The translations under genes and the position numbers were made by a program. The notes under the pieces are model-generated. The model was not told the DNA's origin and ran no database searches. It was given only the letters and a program-made list of their open reading frames with translations. Shown here in pieces: positions 1 to 9,565 of a DNA stretch of 64,000 nucleotides; position 1 is the stretch's first letter; each line of letters opens with the position of its first letter. The DNA is taken from contig CM082594.2 of assembly GCA_040954595.2 (NCBI GenBank), positions 7,502,001 through 7,566,000 on the forward strand, written 5' to 3'. The DNA is from Balanoglossus misakiensis (taxonomy: Eukaryota > Hemichordata).

Positions 1-619
1 CTGTTGGTTTTCGTTTTCATACCTTCGCTCATACAAGTCAGTGCCGAAGTCACTTCATTACAATTTTAGCATATCAAAATAGCGTAATTACGCAGTTTCT
101 ACTTTTAATGACACGGACGAACCTGTGTGATTTCTTTCGTTCGACAAAACTAATAATTTACCGGTTCGGAAAAAGACCTCCATTCTAAGGTGTATTCATA
201 TCGACAGCGGTGTATTTACTCGATCTACTGTACCACGTTTCTGGGCAACCGACTGCAGACCGAAGCATTTGTGAAGCCGACATATTGAATCGGTCAACAT
301 GCGTGTTTTCCATGTTGTCAGATTTATGATCAAAATGACGGCTTGTTATATCTGGGCCCGAGTCCTGCGTTGAAACAATATAAAACAAATGCTGGTGTGC
401 ATAGCTCTATTTGTTTGGATGAGTTCGGCTCAGTTTTGGTGGTTGACTATGGTCGTTTTTTTTGTGCGAGCAAATCGCTGGAAGCAAGCAGCGAAATAAT
501 ATGTCGCGCACTTGTGTGTGTTTTAATACACCGTCGACAGGTATAGTTAAACTGTGGTCATCAGGTGTTCTTTCATATTTTGGGTGTGTTTGCATCGACA
601 GAGCGCCCATATATTCCTC

Positions 620-630
620 AAAATGGCGGA
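620..630 (+). promoter_or_regulatory. YY1-like initiator motif
   Basis: The bases AAAATGGCGGA match the YY1 consensus (AAnATGGCGG), which in animals sits at or just after many housekeeping transcription starts and often includes the start codon. Here it overlaps an ATG at 623 that opens 82 codons. It may mark an otherwise unrecognised transcription start. The match is seen in the sequence; the function is inferred. Confidence 0.3.
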
Positions 631-1703
631 CAGACATAAAGATGGGACAAACAAAGATATAAAACTAACCTTGTGGTTATCGTTTAACTCCAACCTATTA
701 GCGGCTTCGCCAGAGCGCACAACTCCCCCGAAGAAAAAAAAACTCGTGCAAAACACGCTTGAGTCTGGTCTGCGCTGCCTTAGCCGTGAGGTCCATTCAC
801 CGTCCCACACTGCCACGTTCACGTTCGTTCATCCCATAAACCTCAAAAGTCCTGTCTTTTCGTTCACATGAGTCGTGACGCAGTGTCCTGACACGATCGC
901 TTTATAAATATCATCGACGGCATAGTTTGGTCACTGATGTAACAGTCAACCTCTCAGTGGCTGTCTGCTGTAGAGCCGCGTGAACTATGTACTCCACGGC
1001 TTACCGAACAACGCCTGTTGGGCTTATCTCTGATTACTGTCACCAGTAAACAGATTAATATCGGTAGCCGGTTCTTTCAACAGGTAAGAAGGGCTCCGCC
1101 AGCGTGGAAAACAAAGTCAGCGATACGTTCAGTCCACGCAAGCGTTTTTCTCTCACATTGGCGAAACTTGGTAATGGCTCTGAGTAAATATTGGCCGAGT
1201 TTCAAAACGGAGAGACAAGTGGTTAGCCTATACCTGGAATATAGATTGATGAGCCATCTAGTACTCCGCAGACAGGCATGTGCAGTTAATGCTTTGGTCT
1301 ACTAAGATAGCTGACTGCGTGTACTCTTCGAGGCGTTTAAGTTAAACCTAACTTTATTTCAAGTTATAGGAGGTGTATGCACTAACCGCGGTATGCAGGC
1401 CTTCTGAACTGAATAGTGAGAGAGCCGTAAACGCATGCACTCGCTTTTATAGTAGTATACAGGTGTTGAACTATTAATATGCAAATGTGAGTCTTTTGTT
1501 TTGTAGCCACCATAGGATTCATATTTAAATTCTATTCTGTAAAAACGGAGCGTTGCTGCCCCCCAAAGTTGCCTACAGGTCGTCCGATAACACGAAACAT
1601 TGTCGGTTTACATGCGCTGTCGGATTTTCTCTCATAGAGACACGCAAATGACAATTTCACAAGTACAATTACACTTTACAATATGTGTGCACACACTCCG
1701 CAC

Positions 1704-1709
1704 TTTATT
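1704..1709 (-). terminator. Candidate poly(A) signal of the lectin receptor gene
   Basis: TTTATT on the plus strand reads AATAAA on the minus strand, about 450 bases past the stop codon at 2154. It is the best hexamer seen downstream of that gene. Poly(A) site use is inferred. Confidence 0.35.
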
Positions 1710-2153
1710 TCTGGAAATTACACCGACAAGTCGCCAATTATTGGCCGGGGCCATGCGGCCGTCACAACAATATTAAAATTGGCTAACCTATAAATACAAC
1801 TACATGACAATCTCAATCTTGCATTACCCTCACCCTACTATCTCTCTGACTGTTGCTTAGTTGTAAAGATTTTCATAGTTTATACCACTCTCCTGGAAAG
1901 AGCTCATATACATTGATTTACAGTGACCAGGGCTTTTAGCTTTTACCACATTTGACAAAAATGCCGTATACATGTATTAAGCTTATGTCTTTACAAATAC
2001 CAACTTCGCGACTGACCGTATTACACACGCAAAAATATTGCAAAAAGTTAATAAATAGAATTTGGCACAATAAAACGGTCCTGTTTTATGACTGGACTTG
2101 AGTTTTGCTGAAACTTTCCGCTCTCCAAATCTTGCTGTGGTTCTACTGTGACG

Positions 2154-4692
2154 TCATGGTTGGTTGCTTGGTTCGCTCTCCGCCGTGTCACCGTCGACGC
2201 ATCGGTGACGCTCGCTTTCGGTGTCACTACTCTCGCCGCCACGTTCGCTCTCCTTCCCTTCTCGAGCTCCGGCATCCTCGCTCAAGTTCTCGGCCTGGAC
2301 ATCTTGATGTGCAGCCGTATCATTATGATCACCATCACCCTTCGTATCTTTCTCCCCAAGACCCGCTTCAGCGCAACTCGCGGTTGGCCCGGCGCTTGTT
2401 TCATCGATTGTCGCGCAGGTGTGTGCGTCAGACGCACGGGTTGTCTCTTCGTCACACACGGCATTTCCCGCCTTCTCTTTGTCTCCGTCGTCGTCTTCCC
2501 GCAAATGCTCGAAGGCCCTTTTCTTGGCGATCAGAAAGATGACGTAGCCCCATGCGGCCGAGGCGGGCACGACGGTCAGCAACGAGAGCGTGGTGATGAT
2601 TAGCTCTGTGAGAAATGATATGAAATGGACCTCATCATAAGATTTCTCCAGCCATCCATACTGCAATGTATATCCATGGCTAACAGCATATTCACGAATG
2701 AATGGATGGAGGTGTATGGATGGATGGATGAACGAACGAACGAATGCATGCATGAATGAATGAATGACTGCATGGATGAATGAATGAATGAATGAATGAA
2801 TGAATGAATGAATGAATGAATGAACTTGCTTACTCGTGTTCATTGACATCGCATATACCATAGTAGCTTCGTCTTTGCTAGTTTTATCTGCGGTCGTAGG
2901 CCGATTAGTTGTAGTGAAGTGAATTGATGTCTTTGGGGGCGTTGTTTTCATACGCCCGACCGTCGTTGCGTCTGTGGTCCGGTCAGCGTGCGTTGTCGTT
3001 TGAGGTGGGGTGCTTTCACTCTCCGTTGTGGGCTGCGGAGTTGTCATCGGCTCCGTCGTCGGAATTTTGATCGTCGAGAAAGCTGGCGTTGTATTCTGTG
3101 CGTCAACTGTTTGCACAAAGTTCGTGTTGTCAGATTTAGATGCTCATTTGTTATATCGTTTCAAGACTCTCAGTCGCTCGTATAGTCATTTTTAAAAAAA
3201 TCATGGTTACACATTTCTGATACTTGTCTGTTAAATATATTATTTGATATTGTGTACAAAATTAGTGACTATTTCATAATCATTCCCCCGTACTTACCGA
3301 CCAGGCAGACGAAATAGTAGGAACGCCCGCAGTCTTCAAGGGCCCAGTTGTAACCACGTGTTATACTTCCAAGAATGAAGAAGATGAAATGAATGCGTGG
3401 TAGAATAAGGCCTAACGCCCTTAACACTTTTTTATATTGAACACTGTTTAAATGCAAGCATGCATGTGCTTACATGAGTATGTACAAAATATGTGGGCGG
3501 GGATGTCTTCCTGATCTTTACTCTTCTATAATCTATTATCTGCTAACAATATTAAAAAAAAGAAAATGTCTCACTCCATCAGTGCACAGAAATCCAAGCC
3601 TCCCCGAGTATCTGGTTGACCTGCTGCCCAAGAAGAGTATGTCAACTCTGAACCATCGGCATTAGTGTAGACGCCATCTTGGTCGTCGTTGTCATTGACA
3701 CCTATCCAAACGCTTTCTTTGTTGAGTAATAAATTAAAAAAAACATACTTGCTTTCTCAACAACGTACAGATAATCTAAAGTCGTCAGTGATGGCCTCAA
3801 CATAATATAATAGCCGAAGGACAATTTTTTTTCTTACACAGCGTTATTCGTTCTAACCGGATAATTGTTACTTTTGAGGTATAAATTGAAGTCTATACAT
3901 CAATGTTAAATTTCACAATTTCATTTCCATTGGTAGCTGACCGCACTGTCTGAGACTAAATTTACTATATCCATCACGATTGGAAGTTTTATGGCTGTGT
4001 TTTAAACTCACATGAAGTTCCTTGTGATTTAACAATTATCTACGCCTCGAGGCAAGACGTGACAGCATGCAAATCTCGACATTTTCCCGCTGTTTTTACT
4101 TCCATCGAACTCACCACGGAATTGTAAGTCGACAAGTTCACTGACTGCCGCATTCATCTGTTCGCCGCTTACCGACAACAACTGTCCACCAGTGAACGTT
4201 TCGCAGAAATCTTTGGCATCTTGCCAAGTCTTCTTCATCGGCGATAGCGAGACTGTCACAGTGACTTTTAGATTTAAAAAGAGTAGTCGAAAGGAGAACC
4301 AAAGGAAACAAACATTACCAGTATTTCAGCATGTTTCAAGTAGTCAAACAAGAGGAATGGCGTTTATTATCAAATAGCAAACAAAATTCATGAAAAAAAC
4401 GCCAAAAAGAGAGACTTTGTCCCTTTAATATTTTTCTACTTTTTACTATTCAACTCATGCCGTGTGCCTTTGTCCCGTCTTTTAAACTCCATGCGGTTTC
4501 ACCCATTTCAGAGCGAGTCAAGTGAAACTTATGCAAAACTGGAATTAACTTACAGAAAAATGTGCCTATACGTTTACAAATAAAATGTGGTCAGCGTTGA
4601 GGGAATACAAACTACACAGTACCTGCATCCTGTCCGCTGACGTCACCAAGGTTACCGAAAATGAAAACGATCGCCAGAACTGCATCGCACAT
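2154..4692 (-). CDS. C-type lectin-like single-pass membrane receptor with Thr-rich stalk
   Basis: Six exons: 4692-4623, 4252-4100, 3716-3575, 3365-3298, 3106-2834 and 2605-2154. All splice phases agree and the model gives 385 residues. Residues 1-20 form a hydrophobic signal peptide starting MCDAVLAIVFIF. Residues 24-145 are a C-type lectin domain: KTWQDAKDFC helix, WIGVND strand, a QPD motif, then EDC and a final YFVCL strand. Residues 146-235 are a Thr/Pro-rich, probably O-glycosylated stalk. A membrane segment follows at about 236-258, then KKR and a roughly 120-residue acidic cytosolic tail. QPD usually predicts galactose-type ligands, but the WND position reads WAL, so calcium-dependent binding is doubtful. 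The usual N-terminal CY strand of the domain was not found, so an exon between 4252 and 4623 may be missed. The first donor (GTACTG) is weak. It is probably a cell-surface recognition receptor; the ligand is unknown. Confidence 0.8.
2715..2823. repeat. Tetranucleotide microsatellite (GAAT)n with GGAT/GAAC variants
   Basis: About 110 bases of tandem GAAT units with interspersed TGGA and GAAC variants lie in the last intron of the lectin receptor. They end in GAATGAACTTGC. Read in one minus-strand frame they give repeated HSFIHSFI, which is not part of the protein because both flanking splice sites exclude it. A sister array with the same variants and the same end is at 59867-59930. Confidence 0.9.
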
Positions 4693-6580
4693 ATTCCAGC
4701 ATTTGTTCCTTTTCCGCAACGAGTACATAATTCCAAATCTTTGCTTTTTCTTAAAAAAAATATTACCACGTAGAAAACACTCAGTAAAAAACGTGATTTC
4801 GTCCCCGCGAAGACGAAGGCACGGCAGATGCGTGTGACGTCACTGTGCGCGGCGACACCCTACCCCCAGGTTCTTTGCGGAGTGTGCTGCCACGATTTCC
4901 ATGGTTACAGAGCAGCCGCAATGACCTCAATCAGGTAATTAATTCATTAATTCTTATGGTAACATATATTGTGAATACACGTGCTACCTTTGTTGAGACC
5001 AGGATTATACGCCATGGTGGTTGAAATTGGACCAGGCGTCAGTGAATCATTAAACTGATGCTTTGCGATCAGAGTCTGACTGGTGACGTCATTGATCTAG
5101 TAATATTTTAACCAGTCTTTATATTTGATAGGACAGTTCGCCAGTTGAAGACAACCCCTGATACTGGTACGGTCATCCTGGAGGTCGCCATTTTGACAAT
5201 TATACGGACAGTCGCCTGACAAACTGCGAAATTACGCCAAACTCCGACCGAAGAGGAATTTGGGAACCCAATTCAGGAGAAACCGGGTCCCAAGGAGGGA
5301 ATCTTTTGTAGTTTTGTGTAGGATCTAAATTTGTTTACTGTCGAAGGTGAGAATAGACCCCGTTTGATCTGATTCAGGAACACGATACCACCATATGATA
5401 GCACAAAGGGTATCATCTCTGTTATATAGCGCCAAATTACATCATGGAAAGCCAGAACCACTGAGAAATCAGAAACAGCAACGTCACTGAACTGTTTCGC
5501 GTGTGGGGTGTGACAGACATGTATCTGATTTTAACTGCGAAAGTTTAGCTAATTATTAGCATAATGGAGATCGAATCATCATTGTTAATTAGTACGAAAA
5601 CGAATCCGACATTGTGTAAGGTCTGTAGGTTTTACACCGTGATTCAATTTCGTTGGCGTTTTAGAGGAACTCGAGTGCGCAGGCGACGGTCACACCCATT
5701 GTTGACTAGGTGTTAATTCAACTGAGGTGTTTCGACGTCGGTGGAATGTCGAGAAACCATTACGAAAAAACACCGAGCGATTTGTCCTCGTGTCGTACCG
5801 ACTGGTCATCTACGTATTTGCGTCAACAAGATCGAACTTTGATATCTTGTGCCATTTTTGCTGCCTGGCAACAAATGTTTTGGCAATGCAATGAGCAAAA
5901 CCGGCCAGTCAGGCCGAAATCGCTCGCGATATTTTTTTCAAAATGCGGATCGCACAAAACAAGATAAAACTCAGGATATTTGCCATGGGCTAACTTAAGA
6001 TATGCTGGGGGACTGCAGTGACCTGAAATGTTTACTTTATTCATAAAATAAACAAAGATCACTAAAGAGACAATCCAAGGACAACTTTCAGGTATCGTAC
6101 CGGTTGGAGACATCCATTGAAGACCAATCATCGCCAGATCTCTGGACTAGTAATTTATGTTTATGACCGAAAAATACATAATTTACAGCAGACTGCTTGT
6201 CAATGACTAAATTGCACTCCGTGTGGATCTTATCAAAGGGTCTGAAGTTCGATGACAAAAACAAATGAGCATCGACGACCCGGCTATACATACATACATT
6301 GGTTGTCCCCCGTCATCTGGTCATCGATCACGCTGTCATAAGAGAACCGTTTCCTCTCTGTCAGTGCTGTGATTCGTGATCATGTGTTCTTATATAGAGA
6401 TGGTTATGTAGATATAATTTTGAAAGAATAATCTGTCGCTTGTGCGGTGACAGATTTCTCCCGTTTTAAGTACATGTAACTAGTTTGGGGGGATAATCAG
6501 AAGAGCCTGTAAAACAAGTCATGGTGTTTTTCTATCATTTTCAGACTTTGTAGTGGGTGGTTTAGAAAGATCGCGTCATA
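4693..6580. other. Intergenic region between head-to-head lectin and proline-rich genes
   Basis: The lectin receptor runs left and the proline-rich gene runs right, so this 1.9 kb should hold both promoters and possible untranslated exons. Open frames such as 5823-6131 on the minus strand show no family motif and no consistent splice partners. A minus-oriented YY1-like site lies at 5185-5195. Nothing else could be supported. Confidence 0.5.
5185..5195 (-). promoter_or_regulatory. YY1-like motif, minus orientation
   Basis: TCGCCATTTTG on the plus strand reads CAAAATGGCGA on the minus strand, a close YY1 match about 500 bases upstream of the lectin receptor start. It could mark that gene's transcription start with a 5' untranslated intron in between. 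The function is inferred. Confidence 0.25.
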
Positions 6581-8057
6581 ATGTCGAATGCCGACCAAAC
6601 CCAGGCGGATGTCAACGCCCAGGCGACACCACAGACCCACCCAGACGCCACCCCTTACCCAACGAACGACCCTTTCCAGATGCAGCCAATGCAACAGCCA
6701 GCATCGCCACAGACCCAGCCGGACGCAACCCCTTACCCACCGAATGACCCTCTCCAGATGCAGCCAATGCAACAGCCAGCATCACCACAGGCCCAGCCCG
6801 GCGCTACCCCTTACCCACTAGGCGACCCTCTGCAGACCCAGCAGCCAATGCAACAGCCAGCGGAGACCGACGAGAAGGATCATGCGAACCAAGTGAACGC
6901 CAACTTGCAGGCTGCACAACCAGCTCCCTATCCCGTTGAGCCCCCACCGGTAAGTCAGACCCCCAAAGCACTTGTTCACGTTGCTACAGTGACGGATGAC
7001 GTCACACTGCATGACAACCATGAAGATGAGGAGCACGCCTACGACATTTCGCTGTCCAAAGGCCCAGACTTACAACTGATAAATATTACTTATTGTCATA
7101 TAGATATTTGAATTTTTAAGCGCAGATATAGCACCGGGGTTTTCAATATACACCATAGGTGCACAGAAGAGAAATATTGAAAGGGATTGTAGACATTTCC
7201 CTTTAAACAACCATGTCATCATTTTTTCTACTATCACCAACACAGCCATACATGCAAGGTGGGTATCAGCTCCCACCACCGGGGGCAGTTGTGGGGCAAC
7301 CGTTGCCAGGCGCATACCCGCCACCCCCGGGAGCATACTATGGGGCGACCGGTCCGCCTCCCCCTGGAGGCCCCTACGTGATGAGTACTCCCCCGGAGGT
7401 ACAAGCAACTACCACGACAACTTACGTCGTCAAGGACAGCGGACCGTAAGTAGGCGCTTTTTGTCGTATCAACACTTCTGGTATATCAGAACAAATCAAG
7501 AGGGGTTGTTGTAGGCGGAAAGGGGTTAGTAATGAGGGTACAGCTTATAGTTTTGCTGTAACAGCAAAATCACACTATTACTACACCGAGCTACACTGCA
7601 TCGCAATCACTTATGCAAAAAATAACGTTGCCATTTTTCTTCTTTGTTCTCAGGCCACCCCCACGTACCAATCATTGTCTACATTGCCTGATAAGTATCA
7701 TTTTCTGGCCGTGGTTCTTCGTCTGGTGTGCTCTGGTAAGTGCGTGTGTCACTTTCACAACTGGGGCACTTACAGCCAATCAACGGTTTGCTCGGAATCC
7801 ACTGTTTGAGCAATGCCAGTCCCCATATTTCTATTTTATATGAAAGTTTGATGTTTGATTTTTTTTCTGACATATCACAAGCTTATGACGACCCTGGACA
7901 CATGTAGGCCCAGTATAAAGGCTAATATTTTTAAGTCGATTTTTGCTTATTCATATTATATTCAGTAGTTAGTAATATTGGCCATTTTTCTTTTCTACAG
8001 TGCGTAATGGAGAGCAGGGAATTGGACAGATACAATGCTAGGCAACGCGAATACTAA
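6581..8057 (+). CDS. Proline/glutamine-rich protein with C-terminal membrane segment
   Basis: Four exons (6581-6949, 7246-7445, 7654-7735, 8001-8057) join in phase to give 235 residues. Residues 17-95 are three tandem copies of a 26-residue Pro/Gln/Asp unit containing DATPYP and PMQQPA. A more ordinary acidic linker and a Pro/Gly-rich stretch (GAYPPPPGAYYG) follow. The conserved-looking part is the C-terminus: PPRTNHCLHC leads into one hydrophobic segment at about residues 199-218, with tryptophans and cysteines, then a short charged tail ending QREY. It has no signal peptide, so it is probably a tail-anchored or type II membrane protein with a disordered cytosolic head. The layout recalls BRI3, CD225 or LITAF-like small membrane proteins with proline-rich heads, but I do not recognise a firm family match and assign no function. 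Upstream start codons were not seen in frame. Confidence 0.75.
6629..6865 (+). repeat. Three 78-bp coding minisatellite units
   Basis: Units begin at 6629, 6707 and 6785, each starting CCACAG. The third has one extra CAG codon. They encode three 26-27 residue repeats of the proline-rich membrane protein. The units are close in DNA as well as protein, so the duplication is fairly recent or homogenised. Confidence 0.9.
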
Positions 8058-9565
8058 GAGAAGCCAAGCGTTTCGGAGAGACCGCTCAACTGACGCATCG
8101 ATTTACAGCGGCAGACTTGAAACTGCAAGTCTGACGTCACACTTTGGCTCGTCTATAGATCACATCATAGAGCTAAATCTAACCCGTGTGTAAATTATAA
8201 CAATACGGAAATTATGTTAACTTTTGTAATTTTTCACTCGATAGAAACTACAAGTGGGTATTCTTATTCTTCAATGCTGGGAACTCTTCTTTGCCACGGT
8301 CGCGAGTGTCACAACTTTTTTTCGGTATCGGGCAATAGGTGGCGCCGTTGCAGTTAGCCAAACGGCCCAAATGTACCGATTGGTGAGAACAAAAATGATA
8401 AAAATTCCTTCTTTGACCACCAATATTTGTAACTTTGACGGTATTGAACAGAGAAAAATACAAATTTCATGTTACAGAAAACCAAAATGGAACGTGTCAA
8501 AATGAAATCACGCATTTTTCACAGGGACGAACGTCACACCATTTATAATAATCCCTGGTATGATTGTACATACATAAGTACAAATTTAGAGTAGATTTTA
8601 GTATTTATAAGAGTATACAGTATTCAGATTACACATGAGATCTGCTTTCCTTCTTCACCAAATTGTACGTACTTATAAGCAATGTAACTTGAATACAATT
8701 CCATCCACACAGCATAGAGACAATACATGTGTGTTACGAGTGACTTTTCTGTTTAAAAACCTGTATAATTAAAATTTTATGAGGGGATTAAAATGTCTAT
8801 AAATATAAACTAATATAACAGTTTTGACTGAGTCGATTTCTGACAGATTGAAATACTAGTAAATCGAACATTTTGGTTAAAAGTATCGCATTTCGGGAAA
8901 AATAGGCGACGAGAATGTTCACAGGAACACTTCGGTCGGTAGAGGGCGCACCAAAGGGACGCCATTTTGCGAAGCGTGATCAACAAGGAAGACGTAGGCG
9001 GTGAGTATTTTACTGTAAAACTGTTGTCATCTGTTTGTCACGACTTTTCGTAAAATGTCCACCCGCGTAAACTCGACAGGACATCACAGTGATCAAGTGA
9101 GGTATCCGATCTTTCTCTCTAGTTACATGGTCACCGTCAAGATTGTCGACGGTGTGCTGGGCAGTTTCGATACATTGTACAGTGTGTACACATTATCCCC
9201 ACTCATTGATGCCATGCATGGCACTCTCTGGCCCTGAGATCATAATTATTCTATTGAAGCCAAACAAAAAAAAACACGAACATTTACACTCAGCAAGACA
9301 TTCTCCGCCTTCCTGGCAATCCAATTCGTACGAGTAGCGTGTAAGGTTACGGACAATAGCATTTTATGGACAGTTGTAAATCTTGTACACTTGTTTGGCG
9401 TTGAAGTCTTCAGGACGAGTTCATTTGAGTAGGGGAGCTATAGCGTCCGGGAATGGTAACTTCCAATCAAGTTCAGCAGATCAGCTGCAGATTGAAATTT
9501 GATCATCTGTGAGAATTCTGTGTTGTTGACTTTGTTATCCTTTTATTCAGGTAGAGTGCTTGGCA
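8058..9565 (+). other. Intergenic region and 5' untranslated exon of the cyclophilin gene
   Basis: The first 800 bases are AT-rich 3' flank of the proline-rich gene with no gene seen. A likely noncoding first exon of the SR cyclophilin ends at 9000, before a strong donor GTGAGT. It splices to an acceptor at 9550, sixteen bases before the ATG. A minus-oriented YY1-like CAAAATGGC at 8961-8969 lies inside that exon. The exon's 5' end cannot be set from sequence alone. Confidence 0.5.
8961..8969 (-). promoter_or_regulatory. YY1-like motif in the 5' untranslated exon
   Basis: GCCATTTTG is the reverse complement of CAAAATGGC. It sits about 30 bases before the donor of the noncoding exon at 9000. 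YY1 sites just downstream of a transcription start are common in housekeeping genes, so the start probably lies slightly upstream. Confidence 0.3.

Larger units (their letters stand above)
1..2153. other. Left-edge region without a recognised gene
   Basis: I see no exon chain with conserved protein content here. Open frames are short (under about 105 codons) and lack recognisable motifs. The region holds a YY1-like site near 620, a possible short frame starting at 623, and from about 2153 downwards the 3' untranslated region of the minus-strand lectin receptor. It may include the promoter or first exon of a gene whose body lies outside the window. Confidence 0.5.

Noticed and set aside
1018-1305. 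95-codon plus-strand frame near the left edge
   Set aside because: Its composition is unremarkable, it has no recognisable motif and there is no supporting exon chain.
2700-2830. Open frame giving repeated HSFIHSFI
   Set aside because: It is intronic microsatellite. Donor at 2833 and acceptor at 2606 remove it and restore the membrane segment in phase.
5823-6131. 102-codon minus-strand frame
   Set aside because: It has no family motif, no suitable splice sites in phase and low-complexity hydrophobics only.
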